Shown here: positions 1 through 7,709 of the stretch, one piece after another
Position numbering within the stretch: position 1 is the stretch's first letter
Layout: every line of letters begins with the position of its first letter
Source: Lachnospiraceae bacterium
GTDB lineage: Bacteria; Bacillota_A; Clostridia; Lachnospirales; Lachnospiraceae
Assembly (NCBI GenBank): GCA_028694115.1
Contig: JAQUUB010000002.1
Span: 1 to 64,000 of the forward strand
Direction of reading: 5' to 3'
Length of the DNA stretch: 64,000 nucleotides
The notes under the pieces: generated by a model
Told to the model about the DNA's origin: nothing
What the model saw: the letters and a program-made list of their open reading frames with translations, nothing else
Databases searched by the model: none
Translations under genes and position numbers: made by a program

Positions 1-14
1 AATAAGTACTTGCG

Positions 15-43
15 TTGCAAATCATACTAAAAAATGATATGAT
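15..43 (+). promoter_or_regulatory. Candidate sigma-A promoter before rmlD
   Basis: TTGCAA (15-20), a 17-base spacer and TATGAT (38-43) resemble the vegetative consensus, with four and five of six matches. It lies about 60 bases before the rmlD start. The upstream gene is outside the window, so read-through cannot be excluded. Confidence 0.4.
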
Positions 44-102
44 AAATTATCTATGGAAATAAAAGGTTATTGAGAAATTAGAATAAGAAGGGAATTAGAA
101 AA

Positions 103-945
103 GTGAAAAAATTAATTATTACTGGATGTAATGGACAGTTAGGACGTGCTATAAATAAAGAGTTAGAAAGTAATAAAGAATATATATTTGTAAATACGGA
201 TGTGGCAGAGCTTGATATCACAAATATTGAAGAGGTTTTAAAACTCGTACGGACAGAAAAACCATATGCAATTATTAATTGTGCGGCTCACACTGGAGTG
301 GATGCATGTGAAACGGAATTGGAAAAAGCTTATGCAATTAATGCGATAGGCCCTAGAAATTTAAGCATAGCTGCAAAAGAAGTTGGTGCAAAAATGGTTC
401 ATGTATCCACAGATTATGTGTTTTCAGGAGATGCTTCTAGACCTTATACTGAATTTGATGAAGTAGGACCTAAAGGGGCATACGGGACTACGAAATTAGC
501 TGGAGAAAAATTTGTCGAAGCATTTGCAGATAAATATTTTATTTTACGTACTGCATGGCTTTATGGCGATGGAAAAAATTTTGCTAAAACAATGTTACGT
601 CTTTCAGAGACAAATGAAAAGGTTCGTGTAGTAGGCGATCAAGTAGGTTCTCCTACAAGTGCTAAGGAGCTTGCACGTGCAATTGCCTATTTAATTCCAA
701 CTGAGAATTATGGACTTTTCCATGCTACTTGTGAGGGCGTATGCAGCTGGGCTGATTTCGCAAAAGAGATTTTTCGTTTAGCTAATAAAGACACGGTAGT
801 AGAAGCGATTACTACCGAAGAATATGCAGCAAAGGCAGAGAGACCGGCTTATTCGGTACTTGATAATATGATGTTTCGTATGACAAGTGATTTTAGGTTT
901 GCAGAATGGAAAGATGCACTTTCGGAATATATTCGTGAAATGTAG
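103..945 (+). CDS. rmlD: dTDP-4-dehydrorhamnose reductase RmlD
   Basis: This 280-residue cytosolic enzyme should reduce dTDP-4-keto-L-rhamnose to dTDP-L-rhamnose with NAD(P)H, the last step of the RmlABCD pathway. The N-terminus carries the Rossmann GxxGxxG signature (residues 8-14), and the short-chain dehydrogenase pair Tyr127/Lys131 sits in AYGTTK. The VSTDYVFSG segment (101-109) is characteristic of RmlD, and the length is normal for the family. The start is GTG, preceded by AAGGG about ten bases upstream. No rmlA, rmlB or rmlC is visible, so they must lie outside this window. The stop codon is embedded in the AGGAGG ribosome site of the next gene, which indicates one operon with the aminotransferase and ketoisomerase that follow. 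Confidence 0.92.
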   Translation: MKKLIITGCNGQLGRAINKELESNKEYIFVNTDVAELDITNIEEVLKLVRTEKPYAIINCAAHTGVDACETELEKAYAINAIGPRNLSIAAKEVGAKMVHVSTDYVFSGDASRPYTEFDEVGPKGAYGTTKLAGEKFVEAFADKYFILRTAWLYGDGKNFAKTMLRLSETNEKVRVVGDQVGSPTSAKELARAIAYLIPTENYGLFHATCEGVCSWADFAKEIFRLANKDTVVEAITTEEYAAKAERPAYSVLDNMMFRMTSDFRFAEWKDALSEYIREM

Positions 946-960
946 GAGGTCAAGTTTATT

Positions 961-2058
961 ATGATAATGCCTAATCGTATGGATAGAGGCTTTTATAAAT
1001 ACCAATCAGAATTTGAAGAAAAGGCATTAGATGTTTTAAGGTCTGGATGGTATGTTATGGGAGAAGAATTGAAGAGCTTTGAAAAAGAATTTGCAGAATA
1101 TATTGGATCAAAACATTGTGTAGGAGTAGGAAATGGACTTGATGCTTTATGGATGGCGTTCCGAGTTTTAGATATTGGAAAAGGTGATGAGGTAATCGTA
1201 CAAGGGAATACTTATATTGCTAGTGTCATGGGAATCACAATGAATGGGGCAACACCAGTTTTTGTTGAACCAAATGAATATTACAATATTGATACCACCA
1301 AAATAGAGGAGAAAATAACGGATAGAACGAAAGCTATTTTAGTGGTGCATTTATATGGACAGGCTTCTAAGATGGATGATATTGTGACTTTGTGTAAAAA
1401 ATATCATTTGAAATTAGTGGAGGATTGTGCGCAATCTCATGGTGCGAAATTTCAAGGGAAAATGACGGGAACTTTTGGTGATATTGGCTGTTTCTCTTTC
1501 TATCCTTCGAAAAACCTAGGAGCTTTTGGAGATGGGGGTGCAATTGTAACAAATGATGATGTCATTGCTTCTGATATGAGGGTACTTAGGAATTATGGGA
1601 GTGAAAAGAGATATTATAATAAAATAGTTGGTACGAATTCCAGACTGGATGAAATTCAAGCGGGTCTATTAAGGGTAAGGTTAAAGCATATGCAGGAATT
1701 AGAGGATGAGAAAAGGGCAATTGCCACAAGATATCTATCTGAGATAGAAAATCCTTGCATTTTGCTACCTCAAATTCAAAATCAGGCGACAATGATTTGG
1801 CATCAGTTTGTTGTACGAAGCAAATACAGAGATGATTTAAGAGATTATTTACAAGAACATGAAATTGGAACGATTGTGCACTATCCGATTCCCCCCCATT
1901 TGTCAGAGGCATATCATTATCTTGGATATCATAAAGGTGATTTCCCGATAACAGAATCCTGTGCCGATCAAGTATTATCTATTCCAATGTATAATGGAAT
2001 GACTAGTGAAGAACAAGACGCGGTGATAGAGTCGATGAATGAGTTTCATAAAAAGTGA
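961..2058 (+). CDS. fdtB: DegT/DnrJ/EryC1 sugar aminotransferase, FdtB-like
   Basis: This 365-residue PLP-dependent enzyme belongs to the DegT/DnrJ/EryC1/StrS family. Lys184 in FYPSKNLGA is the expected Schiff-base lysine, and VEDCAQSHG (153-161) holds the Asp that contacts the pyridine ring. The GTIVHYPIPPH segment near the C-terminus is typical of 3-aminotransferases of the FdtB/QdtB type. With the FdtA-like ketoisomerase immediately downstream, the likely product is dTDP-3-amino-3,6-dideoxyhexose (Fuc3N or Qui3N). The direction of the isomerase decides which, and this cannot be read from sequence by eye. AGGAGG at 944-949 supports the ATG at 961. No N-acetyltransferase partner (FdtC/QdtC) is present in this operon. 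Confidence 0.85.
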   Translation: MIMPNRMDRGFYKYQSEFEEKALDVLRSGWYVMGEELKSFEKEFAEYIGSKHCVGVGNGLDALWMAFRVLDIGKGDEVIVQGNTYIASVMGITMNGATPVFVEPNEYYNIDTTKIEEKITDRTKAILVVHLYGQASKMDDIVTLCKKYHLKLVEDCAQSHGAKFQGKMTGTFGDIGCFSFYPSKNLGAFGDGGAIVTNDDVIASDMRVLRNYGSEKRYYNKIVGTNSRLDEIQAGLLRVRLKHMQELEDEKRAIATRYLSEIENPCILLPQIQNQATMIWHQFVVRSKYRDDLRDYLQEHEIGTIVHYPIPPHLSEAYHYLGYHKGDFPITESCADQVLSIPMYNGMTSEEQDAVIESMNEFHKK

Positions 2059-2083
2059 CATAGAGGAAATGGAAGGTATTAAT

Positions 2084-2506
2084 ATGAACATAGAAGAACA
2101 GTATAAGGTACTTGAATTTGGTGAGTTTGGTGATGAGAGAGGAAATCTTGTAGTAATTGAAGGAAATCAGGATATTCCATTTGAAATTAAAAGAGTATTT
2201 TATATGTACGGTTCGGATTCTACTGTGATTAGAGGCCAGCATGCAAATCGCAAAACAGAGTTTGTTCTTGTAAATGTGAGTGGAAGTAGTAAAACGAAAG
2301 TAGATAATGGGTTTGAAACAAAAATAATAGAATTAAACAGGCCAAGAATGGGATTATATTTATCAACCATGATATGGAAAGATATGTATGATTTTTCAGA
2401 GGATTCTGTTTTGCTCGTGCTGGCCAGTGAAAATTATGATGGGCAAGAATATATTAGAGATTATGATGAATTTTTAGAACAAGTAAAGGGAGATACCCAT
2501 GAGTAA
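2084..2506 (+). CDS. fdtA: dTDP-6-deoxy-hexulose 3,4-ketoisomerase, FdtA/WxcM-like cupin
   Basis: This 140-residue single-domain cupin matches the FdtA/QdtA/WxcM C-terminal family, which moves the keto group of dTDP-4-keto-6-deoxyglucose from C4 to C3 before transamination. The DERGNLVVIEG, FEIKRVFYMY and RGQHAN segments are the family hallmarks; the His in RGQHAN is the expected active-site base. An in-frame ATG at 2039 overlaps the aminotransferase, but GGAAGG at 2071-2076 places the real start at 2084. It overlaps the next gene by eight bases. The order aminotransferase, ketoisomerase, Und-P glycosyltransferase suggests the amino sugar is made and then moved to a lipid carrier. Confidence 0.85.
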   Translation: MNIEEQYKVLEFGEFGDERGNLVVIEGNQDIPFEIKRVFYMYGSDSTVIRGQHANRKTEFVLVNVSGSSKTKVDNGFETKIIELNRPRMGLYLSTMIWKDMYDFSEDSVLLVLASENYDGQEYIRDYDEFLEQVKGDTHE

Positions 2507-3437
2507 GATTTCTATTGTAGTACCAGTTTATTATAATTCAGATACATTGATGCTGCTTTATCAAGATTTGAAAGAGAAGATTTTGACAAAGTTAGGTGAT
2601 TATGAAATTATTTTTACGGATGATGGATCCAAAGATAATTCATGGGAAGTAATGAACCAAATTCGCGAGATGGATGATAATGTAAAGTGTGTGAAACTTT
2701 CAAGGAACTTTGGTGAGCATGCTGCACTTCTTGCGGGACTAAGTATTTGTACAGGGGACTGTGCAGTAACAAAACAGGCGGATTTACAGGAAGATTCTGA
2801 AATCATTTTAGAAATGTATGAGAGCTGGAAACAAGGAAATAAAGTGGTATTGGCAGTTCGTGCGGATCGAGATGAGCCTGCTATTAAAAAATTTTTTGCT
2901 AGCATTTATTATGCAATTATACACAAGTTTGTGGACAAAAATATGCCATTGGGCGGATGCGACTGCTATTTAATTGATCGAAAGGTGATTCGAGTTTTAG
3001 AGTTGTTGGATGAAAAAAACTCATCGCTAACCCTTCAGGTTTTATGGGCAGGATTTAAAACAGATAGAATTTATTTTCATAGGAAAGATCGAGAAGTTGG
3101 AGAATCAAAGTGGACTTTTTCAAAAAAATTCAAGTTGGTAATGGATTCTATGATGAGTTTTTCCTATTTCCCTATTCGATTTATTTCAGCAATGGGATTT
3201 GTATTCTTTCTGGCATCTATTTTATGGATTATTGAGATATTTTATGAAGCAATGGTAATTGGTACACCAATAAAGGGGTGGGCATCGTTAATGTGCCTAG
3301 TACTTTTCTCCTCGGGAATTATAATGGTAATGCTTGGAATTATAGGAGAATATGTTTGGAGGGCATTAGACGCTTCTAGAAATAGACCACCATTTTTAAT
3401 AGATGAGATATGTGAAAAAAAGAGCGACGCTTCATAA
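2499..3437 (+). CDS. Undecaprenyl-phosphate sugar transferase, GT2, CsbB/GtrB/ArnC type
   Basis: This 312-residue protein has a GT2 catalytic domain at the N-terminus (SIVVPVYYNS at the start, then TDDGSKD and QADLQED as nucleotide- and metal-binding motifs). Two C-terminal membrane segments follow at about residues 226-248 and 262-285, with the RNRPPF tail that is typical of DPM1/GtrB/CsbB proteins. The family transfers a sugar from an NDP donor to undecaprenyl phosphate on the cytosolic face, making a donor for GT-C or YfhO-type enzymes outside. Its operon suggests a dTDP-sugar donor. A YfhO homologue is encoded at 54.9 kb and could be a partner. AAAGGGAG at 2485-2492 supports the start, which overlaps fdtA. 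Confidence 0.85.
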   Translation: MSKISIVVPVYYNSDTLMLLYQDLKEKILTKLGDYEIIFTDDGSKDNSWEVMNQIREMDDNVKCVKLSRNFGEHAALLAGLSICTGDCAVTKQADLQEDSEIILEMYESWKQGNKVVLAVRADRDEPAIKKFFASIYYAIIHKFVDKNMPLGGCDCYLIDRKVIRVLELLDEKNSSLTLQVLWAGFKTDRIYFHRKDREVGESKWTFSKKFKLVMDSMMSFSYFPIRFISAMGFVFFLASILWIIEIFYEAMVIGTPIKGWASLMCLVLFSSGIIMVMLGIIGEYVWRALDASRNRPPFLIDEICEKKSDAS

Positions 3438-3480
3438 CTGGATTTTAAAAATCAGTTATAGAGCGTCGCTCTATTTATTT
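3421..3480. terminator. Bidirectional terminator between convergent genes
   Basis: AGAGCGACGCT (3421-3431) pairs with AGCGTCGCTCT (3462-3472). An inner TAACTG/CAGTTA pair extends the stem, and T-rich sequence follows. The stem includes the last codons of the GT2 gene and ends just before the stop of the minus-strand DUF212 gene, so it can serve both. Confidence 0.85.
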
Positions 3481-3924
3481 CATGAGATAGGCTACAACAA
3501 TTCCTACAATAGCACCCGCTAATACTTGGATGGGAGTATGACCTACTAATTCTTTCAATTTTGCTTCTGTCGTTGGAAAACCTTCCATACTAGAAAAAAC
3601 TTCGACCATTTTATTTAATAAAACTGCCTGCACGCCTGTTTCACGACGAACTCCAATTGCATCGTACATTACAACAATTGTAAAGATAGCAGCTAATGCA
3701 AATTCAAAGGAACCAATACCATAATTGTATGCGGTAGAACAAGAAAGAGCACAAACAGTAGCTGAATGTGAACTTGGCATTCCACCAGAGCCTACTAATC
3801 GTTCAGGATCCAATTTTTTCGTAAAACCAAAATTGATGATAGTTTTCATAATTTGGGCAACCGCCCATCCGGTTATGGAAATTATCAAAATCCTATTTGA
3901 CAATAATTCTTGGATATATTTCAT
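3475..3924 (-). CDS. Divergent PAP2-family membrane protein (DUF212, YuiD-like)
   Basis: This 149-residue membrane protein carries GGMPSSHSA, the signature of the divergent acid-phosphatase/VanZ-related DUF212 family, followed by YDAIGVRRETGVQA. About four hydrophobic segments are visible. Relatives include B. subtilis YuiD, whose role is not settled; a lipid-phosphate phosphatase activity is plausible but unproven. It is encoded against the direction of its neighbours and has its own AGGAG ribosome site (3933-3937 on the complementary strand). It shares a terminator with the dTDP-sugar operon. It looks like an insertion of a housekeeping gene, or the boundary between two polysaccharide blocks, rather than a dedicated biosynthesis gene. 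Confidence 0.85.
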   Translation of the reverse strand: MKYIQELLSNRILIISITGWAVAQIMKTIINFGFTKKLDPERLVGSGGMPSSHSATVCALSCSTAYNYGIGSFEFALAAIFTIVVMYDAIGVRRETGVQAVLLNKMVEVFSSMEGFPTTEAKLKELVGHTPIQVLAGAIVGIVVAYLMK

Positions 3925-4070
3925 AAGTATTACTCCTATGTAAGATAATCTTTTTAGTCAGACAAATTGATTATATAGTACCCCTTAATAAAATGCAAAT
4001 TTATTAAAATATTATTAACAAATAATGAAAAAAATAGTTGCAAATATTAAATTATTATGTTAACATTACA

Positions 4071-4099
4071 TTGTTCTTAAAAAAGTACAATCATATATT
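4071..4099 (+). promoter_or_regulatory. Candidate promoter for the 4147-4812 gene
   Basis: TTGTTC (4071-4076), 17 bases and TATATT (4094-4099) fit a weak sigma-A promoter. The 222-base divergent region 3925-4146 is very AT-rich and must also hold the promoter of the DUF212 gene, which I could not place. Confidence 0.3.
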
Positions 4100-4146
4100 A
4101 AAAAGTAACTTATTGTGACAAAAAGAGACATGAGGAAAAGAAAGAA

Positions 4147-4812
4147 ATGGAGAATCTTATTTTTAAAGAAACAGATTTTTGGAATTTGCAAGAAAGACTT
4201 TTTGATTATCTCCCTACAAAAGTAAACGTAAATATATGTGGCATTGAAAAAACTAAAAAAGAGGAAATAATCAAGATTGTTGATGAGTTGCAAAAAGAGG
4301 AACAGGAAACCGCAATTGGTAGAAACCTATTTGCAAGATTGGAAGAAAAATTTCCATTATTGTTTTGCTGTGCAGTTGATATGAAAGAAGATGATATCCT
4401 TTGCAAAGTAGCTAAAAAAACAATTGATGGAAATACAAATGCAATTATTTTTACGAACAAGAAAGATTATCTTCACGAAAGAATGATTTATACTTTATGT
4501 GGGGTATACTGGTACTTAACAAACGAAGAGACAAAAAGAGAAGAAGTATTCACTCTAAAGAAGGAAGATTTGCAAAAAGATTTTGCGAAGGAGGCTTATT
4601 TTTTCGCATCAGAATATCTTCTTAGAGATAAGAATTTAACGAAAGAAATTGACCAATGGTATAAAAACGAGAAGCCAGAAAAAGACTTATTTAAGAGTAA
4701 GGATATGAAAGATATAGAGGGTAAATTAGAAAAAATGCTTTACTACTTAATCGATAAATATGAGATTCCAGGTCAGCTTGTATTTTATCGACTTTGTGAA
4801 AAAATGTCATAA
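4147..4812 (+). CDS. Hypothetical protein, probable degenerate ImmA/IrrE-like fold
   Basis: This 221-residue soluble protein is not a recognised named family. A stretch resembles the ImmA/IrrE metallopeptidase core: DGNTNAIIFTNK (94-105), then RMIYTL (112-117), where active members have an R-x-RFTLAHELGH segment. It is followed by EAYFFASEYLL (149-159), close to the usual E-AN-FAAELLMP helix. At the position of the zinc HExxH motif this protein reads GVYWY (119-123), so both histidines and the catalytic glutamate are missing. If the alignment is right it is a catalytically dead relative that may bind a partner. It stands alone, with its own candidate promoter and terminator, between two sugar-nucleotide operons. 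The ribosome site GAGG (4132-4135) is rather far from the ATG. The fold call is tentative. Confidence 0.5.
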   Translation: MENLIFKETDFWNLQERLFDYLPTKVNVNICGIEKTKKEEIIKIVDELQKEEQETAIGRNLFARLEEKFPLLFCCAVDMKEDDILCKVAKKTIDGNTNAIIFTNKKDYLHERMIYTLCGVYWYLTNEETKREEVFTLKKEDLQKDFAKEAYFFASEYLLRDKNLTKEIDQWYKNEKPEKDLFKSKDMKDIEGKLEKMLYYLIDKYEIPGQLVFYRLCEKMS

Positions 4813-4842
4813 AAATATATACATAAGCAACTTCTGTGGTAT

Positions 4843-4877
4843 AATAATCTCGAGAATATCTCGAGATTATTTTATTT
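4843..4877 (+). terminator. Rho-independent terminator after the 4147-4812 gene
   Basis: A 13-bp perfect stem (4843-4855 with 4859-4871, core TCTCGAGA) with a three-base loop is followed by TTATTT. It separates the hypothetical gene from the GDP-fucose operon. A TATAAT string overlaps its 5' edge (4840-4845) but lacks a convincing -35. Confidence 0.8.
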
Positions 4878-4923
4878 CGGGAATAATAGTTTGATAAAAA
4901 TGCGTGTCAAACAATAGGAAGGA

Positions 4924-4954
4924 GCATGCCGCAACATGCAGATAGGTATCAAAA
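4924..4954 (+). promoter_or_regulatory. Class A leader hairpin before gmd
   Basis: GCATG (4924-4928) pairs with CATGC (4935-4939) and is followed by AGATAGGTATC just before the ATG at 4955. A strong GGAAGGAG site ends at about 4924, on the upstream side of the hairpin, too far from the start unless the hairpin folds. AGG at 4944-4946 is a weaker, well-spaced alternative. Related GCATGC hairpins precede the genes at 20229 and 27780. Confidence 0.5.
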
Positions 4955-6031
4955 ATGAGAAATGTAGCTTTAATTACGGGAATAACAGGACAAGATGGTT
5001 CTTACTTAGCTGAACTTTTATTGGAAAAGGGCTATGAAGTACATGGGATTATTAGAAGACATTCCAGTATCAGTACGGACAGAATTGACCATCTTTATTA
5101 TGATAAAGAAGTTCGTGATAAAACCTTATTTTTACACCATGGAGATTTAACGGATTCTAGCAACCTGAATCGTTTAATTGAGCAGATTCAACCAACAGAA
5201 ATTTATAATTTGGCAGCACAATCACATGTTGCTGTTTCTTTTGAAGTTCCTGAATATACTGCAGAAACAACAGGAATCGGGACATTGAGATTATTAGATG
5301 CAATTAAAAAGACTGGAGTGAAGTGCCGTTTTTATCAAGCTTCCACGTCAGAACTTTTTGGTGGATTGCCAGAAACAGCTCCACAGAGTGAAAAGACGCC
5401 ATTTTACCCTAAGAGTCCTTACGGAGCAGCAAAACTGTACTCCTATTGGATTACTGTTAACTATAGAGAAGCCTATAATTTATTTGCTTGTAATGGCATC
5501 TTGTTTAATCACGAATCGCCAAGAAGAGGAGAAACATTCGTAACAAGAAAAATAACAAGAGCAGTTTCTTCAATTGTAAGTGGAAAACAAGAGAAATTAT
5601 CATTAGGTAATCTTGATGCCAAGAGAGATTGGGGATTTGCTGGAGATTATGTAGAAGGTATGTGGAGAATTCTTCAACAGGATAAGCCAGGAGATTATGT
5701 ATTGGCAACAAATGAAACACATACGGTTAGAGAATTTGTGGAACTTTCCTTTAAAGAAGTAGGAATACAGTTAGAGTGGAAGGGCACTGGTGTTAGTGAA
5801 AAGGGCTATGATAGAAAGACGGGGAAATTACTGGTTGATGTTAATCCCAAATATTTCCGTCCAGCAGAGGTAGAGTTCTTATGGGGTGATTGTTCAAAGG
5901 CTGAGAAAGAGCTTTCATGGAAGCGTAAAGTGGATTTTCCAGGCCTTGTAGCTATGATGATGGATTCAGATATGAAGGCAATCGCAGGAATGGGGACGAG
6001 AGAATTTTTAAATAAAGATACAGAGGAGTAG
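4955..6031 (+). CDS. gmd: GDP-mannose 4,6-dehydratase
   Basis: This 358-residue enzyme converts GDP-D-mannose to GDP-4-keto-6-deoxy-D-mannose in the cytosol. [13 protein letters not shown] (residues 9-20) is the Gmd-specific NADP-binding start. Tyr156 and Lys160 in SPYGAAK form the catalytic pair, and [16 protein letters not shown] is diagnostic of GDP-mannose dehydratases. Length and motifs are complete. The next gene, fcl, starts ten bases after the stop and completes GDP-L-fucose synthesis. The leader contains a class A hairpin between a strong ribosome site and the start codon, hinting at translational control. GDP-mannose itself must come from genes outside the window. Confidence 0.95.
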   Translation: MRNVALITGITGQDGSYLAELLLEKGYEVHGIIRRHSSISTDRIDHLYYDKEVRDKTLFLHHGDLTDSSNLNRLIEQIQPTEIYNLAAQSHVAVSFEVPEYTAETTGIGTLRLLDAIKKTGVKCRFYQASTSELFGGLPETAPQSEKTPFYPKSPYGAAKLYSYWITVNYREAYNLFACNGILFNHESPRRGETFVTRKITRAVSSIVSGKQEKLSLGNLDAKRDWGFAGDYVEGMWRILQQDKPGDYVLATNETHTVREFVELSFKEVGIQLEWKGTGVSEKGYDRKTGKLLVDVNPKYFRPAEVEFLWGDCSKAEKELSWKRKVDFPGLVAMMMDSDMKAIAGMGTREFLNKDTEE

Positions 6032-6040
6032 TGAGGAACA

Positions 6041-6967
6041 ATGGAAAAAAGTTCTAAAATCTTTGTTGCAGGACATAGAGGGTTAGTTGGATCTGCAATT
6101 GTACGAAATTTGGAAAGTAAAGGCTATTCGAATCTTGTTGTGAGAACTCATAAAGAGCTTGACTTAACGAATCAAGCACAGGTGATTGATTTTTTTGAAA
6201 AGGAAAAGCCAGAATACGTCATTCTCGCAGCAGCCAAGGTAGGAGGTATTAATGCCAATAATACAACTCCTGCTGATTTCATTTACATTAATTCTCAAAT
6301 TCAGTGTAATGTGATTAAATGTGCGCATGATTATAAAGTTAAAAAGTTACTTTTCCTGGGTAGCACTTGCATTTATCCTAAAATGGCTCCTCAACCGATT
6401 GAGGAGGATGCTTTGTTAACTGGTTCATTAGAAGAAACAAATGAGGCATATGCGGTTGCCAAAATATCAGGATTAGAAATGTGTAAATTCTTTAAACGAC
6501 AATATGGGGATGACTTTATCAGCTGTATGCCTACGAATCTGTATGGACCTAATGATAATTTCGACCTGAGTAGTTCCCATGTGATGCCTGCTATGATTCG
6601 AAAGTTTCATGATGCAAAAGTTAGTAATGCAAAGAATGTTGAATTATGGGGGAGTGGAACACCTCTTAGAGAGTTTCTTTATGTTGATGATATGGCGGAT
6701 GCCTGCGTATTTCTATTAGAAAATTACAGTGGAGAGCAGCATGTCAATATTGGAACAGGTAAGGAAGTTACAATTAAAGAGCTTGCCCTAACCGTTAAAA
6801 AAATTGTTGGATTTGAAGGCGATATTATTTGGAATTCATCAATGCCTGATGGTACACCTAGAAAACTTACGAATGTAGATAAATTACATGGTATTGGATG
6901 GAATCACAAGATTGAGTTGGAAGAAGGAATCAGGTTAGCTTATAACTGGTATGTAGAAAACTGTTAA
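6041..6967 (+). CDS. fcl: GDP-L-fucose synthase
   Basis: This 308-residue bifunctional epimerase/reductase turns GDP-4-keto-6-deoxymannose into GDP-L-fucose. GHRGLVGSAI (11-20) is the nucleotide-binding loop, FLGSTCIYP (105-113) holds the catalytic Ser/Cys region, and Tyr137/Lys141 in EAYAVAK are the dehydrogenase pair. The GPNDNFD and SSHVMPAMIRKFH segments are typical of WcaG/Fcl. It follows gmd closely and is terminated by a clear hairpin at 6976-7003, so gmd-fcl is a two-gene unit. The fucose is presumably used by glycosyltransferases in one of the downstream modules. Confidence 0.95.
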   Translation: MEKSSKIFVAGHRGLVGSAIVRNLESKGYSNLVVRTHKELDLTNQAQVIDFFEKEKPEYVILAAAKVGGINANNTTPADFIYINSQIQCNVIKCAHDYKVKKLLFLGSTCIYPKMAPQPIEEDALLTGSLEETNEAYAVAKISGLEMCKFFKRQYGDDFISCMPTNLYGPNDNFDLSSSHVMPAMIRKFHDAKVSNAKNVELWGSGTPLREFLYVDDMADACVFLLENYSGEQHVNIGTGKEVTIKELALTVKKIVGFEGDIIWNSSMPDGTPRKLTNVDKLHGIGWNHKIELEEGIRLAYNWYVENC

Positions 6968-6975
6968 TTTAATCA

Positions 6976-7003
6976 GGCACTTCCAGTGGAAGTGCCCTTT
7001 TTT
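6976..7003 (+). terminator. Rho-independent terminator after fcl
   Basis: GGCACTTCC (6976-6984) and GGAAGTGCC (6988-6996) form a perfect 9-bp stem with a three-base loop, followed by CTTTTTT. The next gene starts only 18 bases later with a good ribosome site but no visible promoter. Confidence 0.9.
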
Positions 7004-7020
7004 ATAAAAGGAGAACCAGA

Positions 7021-7704
7021 ATGCCTTTGATCTTATGTGCGATTCTTACGATTTTTTTGGTTGAGGAGGAACAGAGAAGAAAAGAGATTCTTTTAATTCC
7101 CAGTGTTTGTATCCTTCTCTTTTTGTCTTTAAAATTTGGATACGGTACACACAACTATTTGTTTTTATTACCAATAGGTATTTTAGTCACATATGCTGTT
7201 ACACTACTGCTACAAAGGTATAAGAAAGTATCAATTCAATACTTGGTATTTGCAGTAATCGGTTTTGTAGTGTTATTCGCAATGAGTGGGGCAGCTTTAT
7301 CGGAATACTCATTAATAAAAAAAACAGATAATTTTTATCAGATTCCAAATGACGTACTACAAACAATTACGATTATTACAGAAAACAATGAATCGGCTAA
7401 AGTAATTGCACCCAAACAACTTGCACCATATATTAGACAGGTAAATTCAAATTTAGAAACCTTATATGACTATCCAGAGGATGGAGATGTCGAAAATCTA
7501 ATTGGGTATGCGAAGCTTGTGTACCAGGAGATGGATAAAAGTAATCCGGATGTTGCCTATATTACAGAAATTGCAAGGGAGGAAATGTGTGATTTTATTG
7601 TTTTAAGTTCAACGGATCATGACTCAAGTGTAAATCCAGAAAAGTATGACTTTGCATTAGTAGGGACCGCAGGAGATTATAAAATTTATAAGGATATGAG
7701 GTAA
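7021..7704 (+). CDS. Membrane protein resembling the C-terminal half of DUF6077-type proteins
   Basis: This 227-residue protein starts directly inside hydrophobic segments (about three within residues 1-95) and ends with a soluble domain of about 125 residues. The pattern YAKLVYQEMD, then DFIVLSS, then VGTAGDYKIYKDM matches the ending of the second half of the 10812-11684 protein (EYVVVSTQ, then VATTENHSIYRYQL). It therefore looks like the orphan C-terminal half of a DUF6077-like membrane protein. AAAGGAG at 7007-7013 would allow it to be translated. It sits right after the fcl terminator, so it may be a relic left by a rearrangement. No catalytic motif is recognised. Confidence 0.55.
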   Translation: MPLILCAILTIFLVEEEQRRKEILLIPSVCILLFLSLKFGYGTHNYLFLLPIGILVTYAVTLLLQRYKKVSIQYLVFAVIGFVVLFAMSGAALSEYSLIKKTDNFYQIPNDVLQTITIITENNESAKVIAPKQLAPYIRQVNSNLETLYDYPEDGDVENLIGYAKLVYQEMDKSNPDVAYITEIAREEMCDFIVLSSTDHDSSVNPEKYDFALVGTAGDYKIYKDMR

Positions 7705-7709
7705 TTAGA

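Noticed and set aside
3475..3924. VanZ or classical PAP2 phosphatase
   Set aside because: The GGMPSSHSA and DAIGVRRETG motifs are those of the divergent DUF212 family instead.
4840..4845. TATAAT next to the terminator before gmd
   Set aside because: The best -35 candidate (TATACA) is weak with a 16-base spacer, and the site overlaps a terminator stem; not enough to call a promoter.
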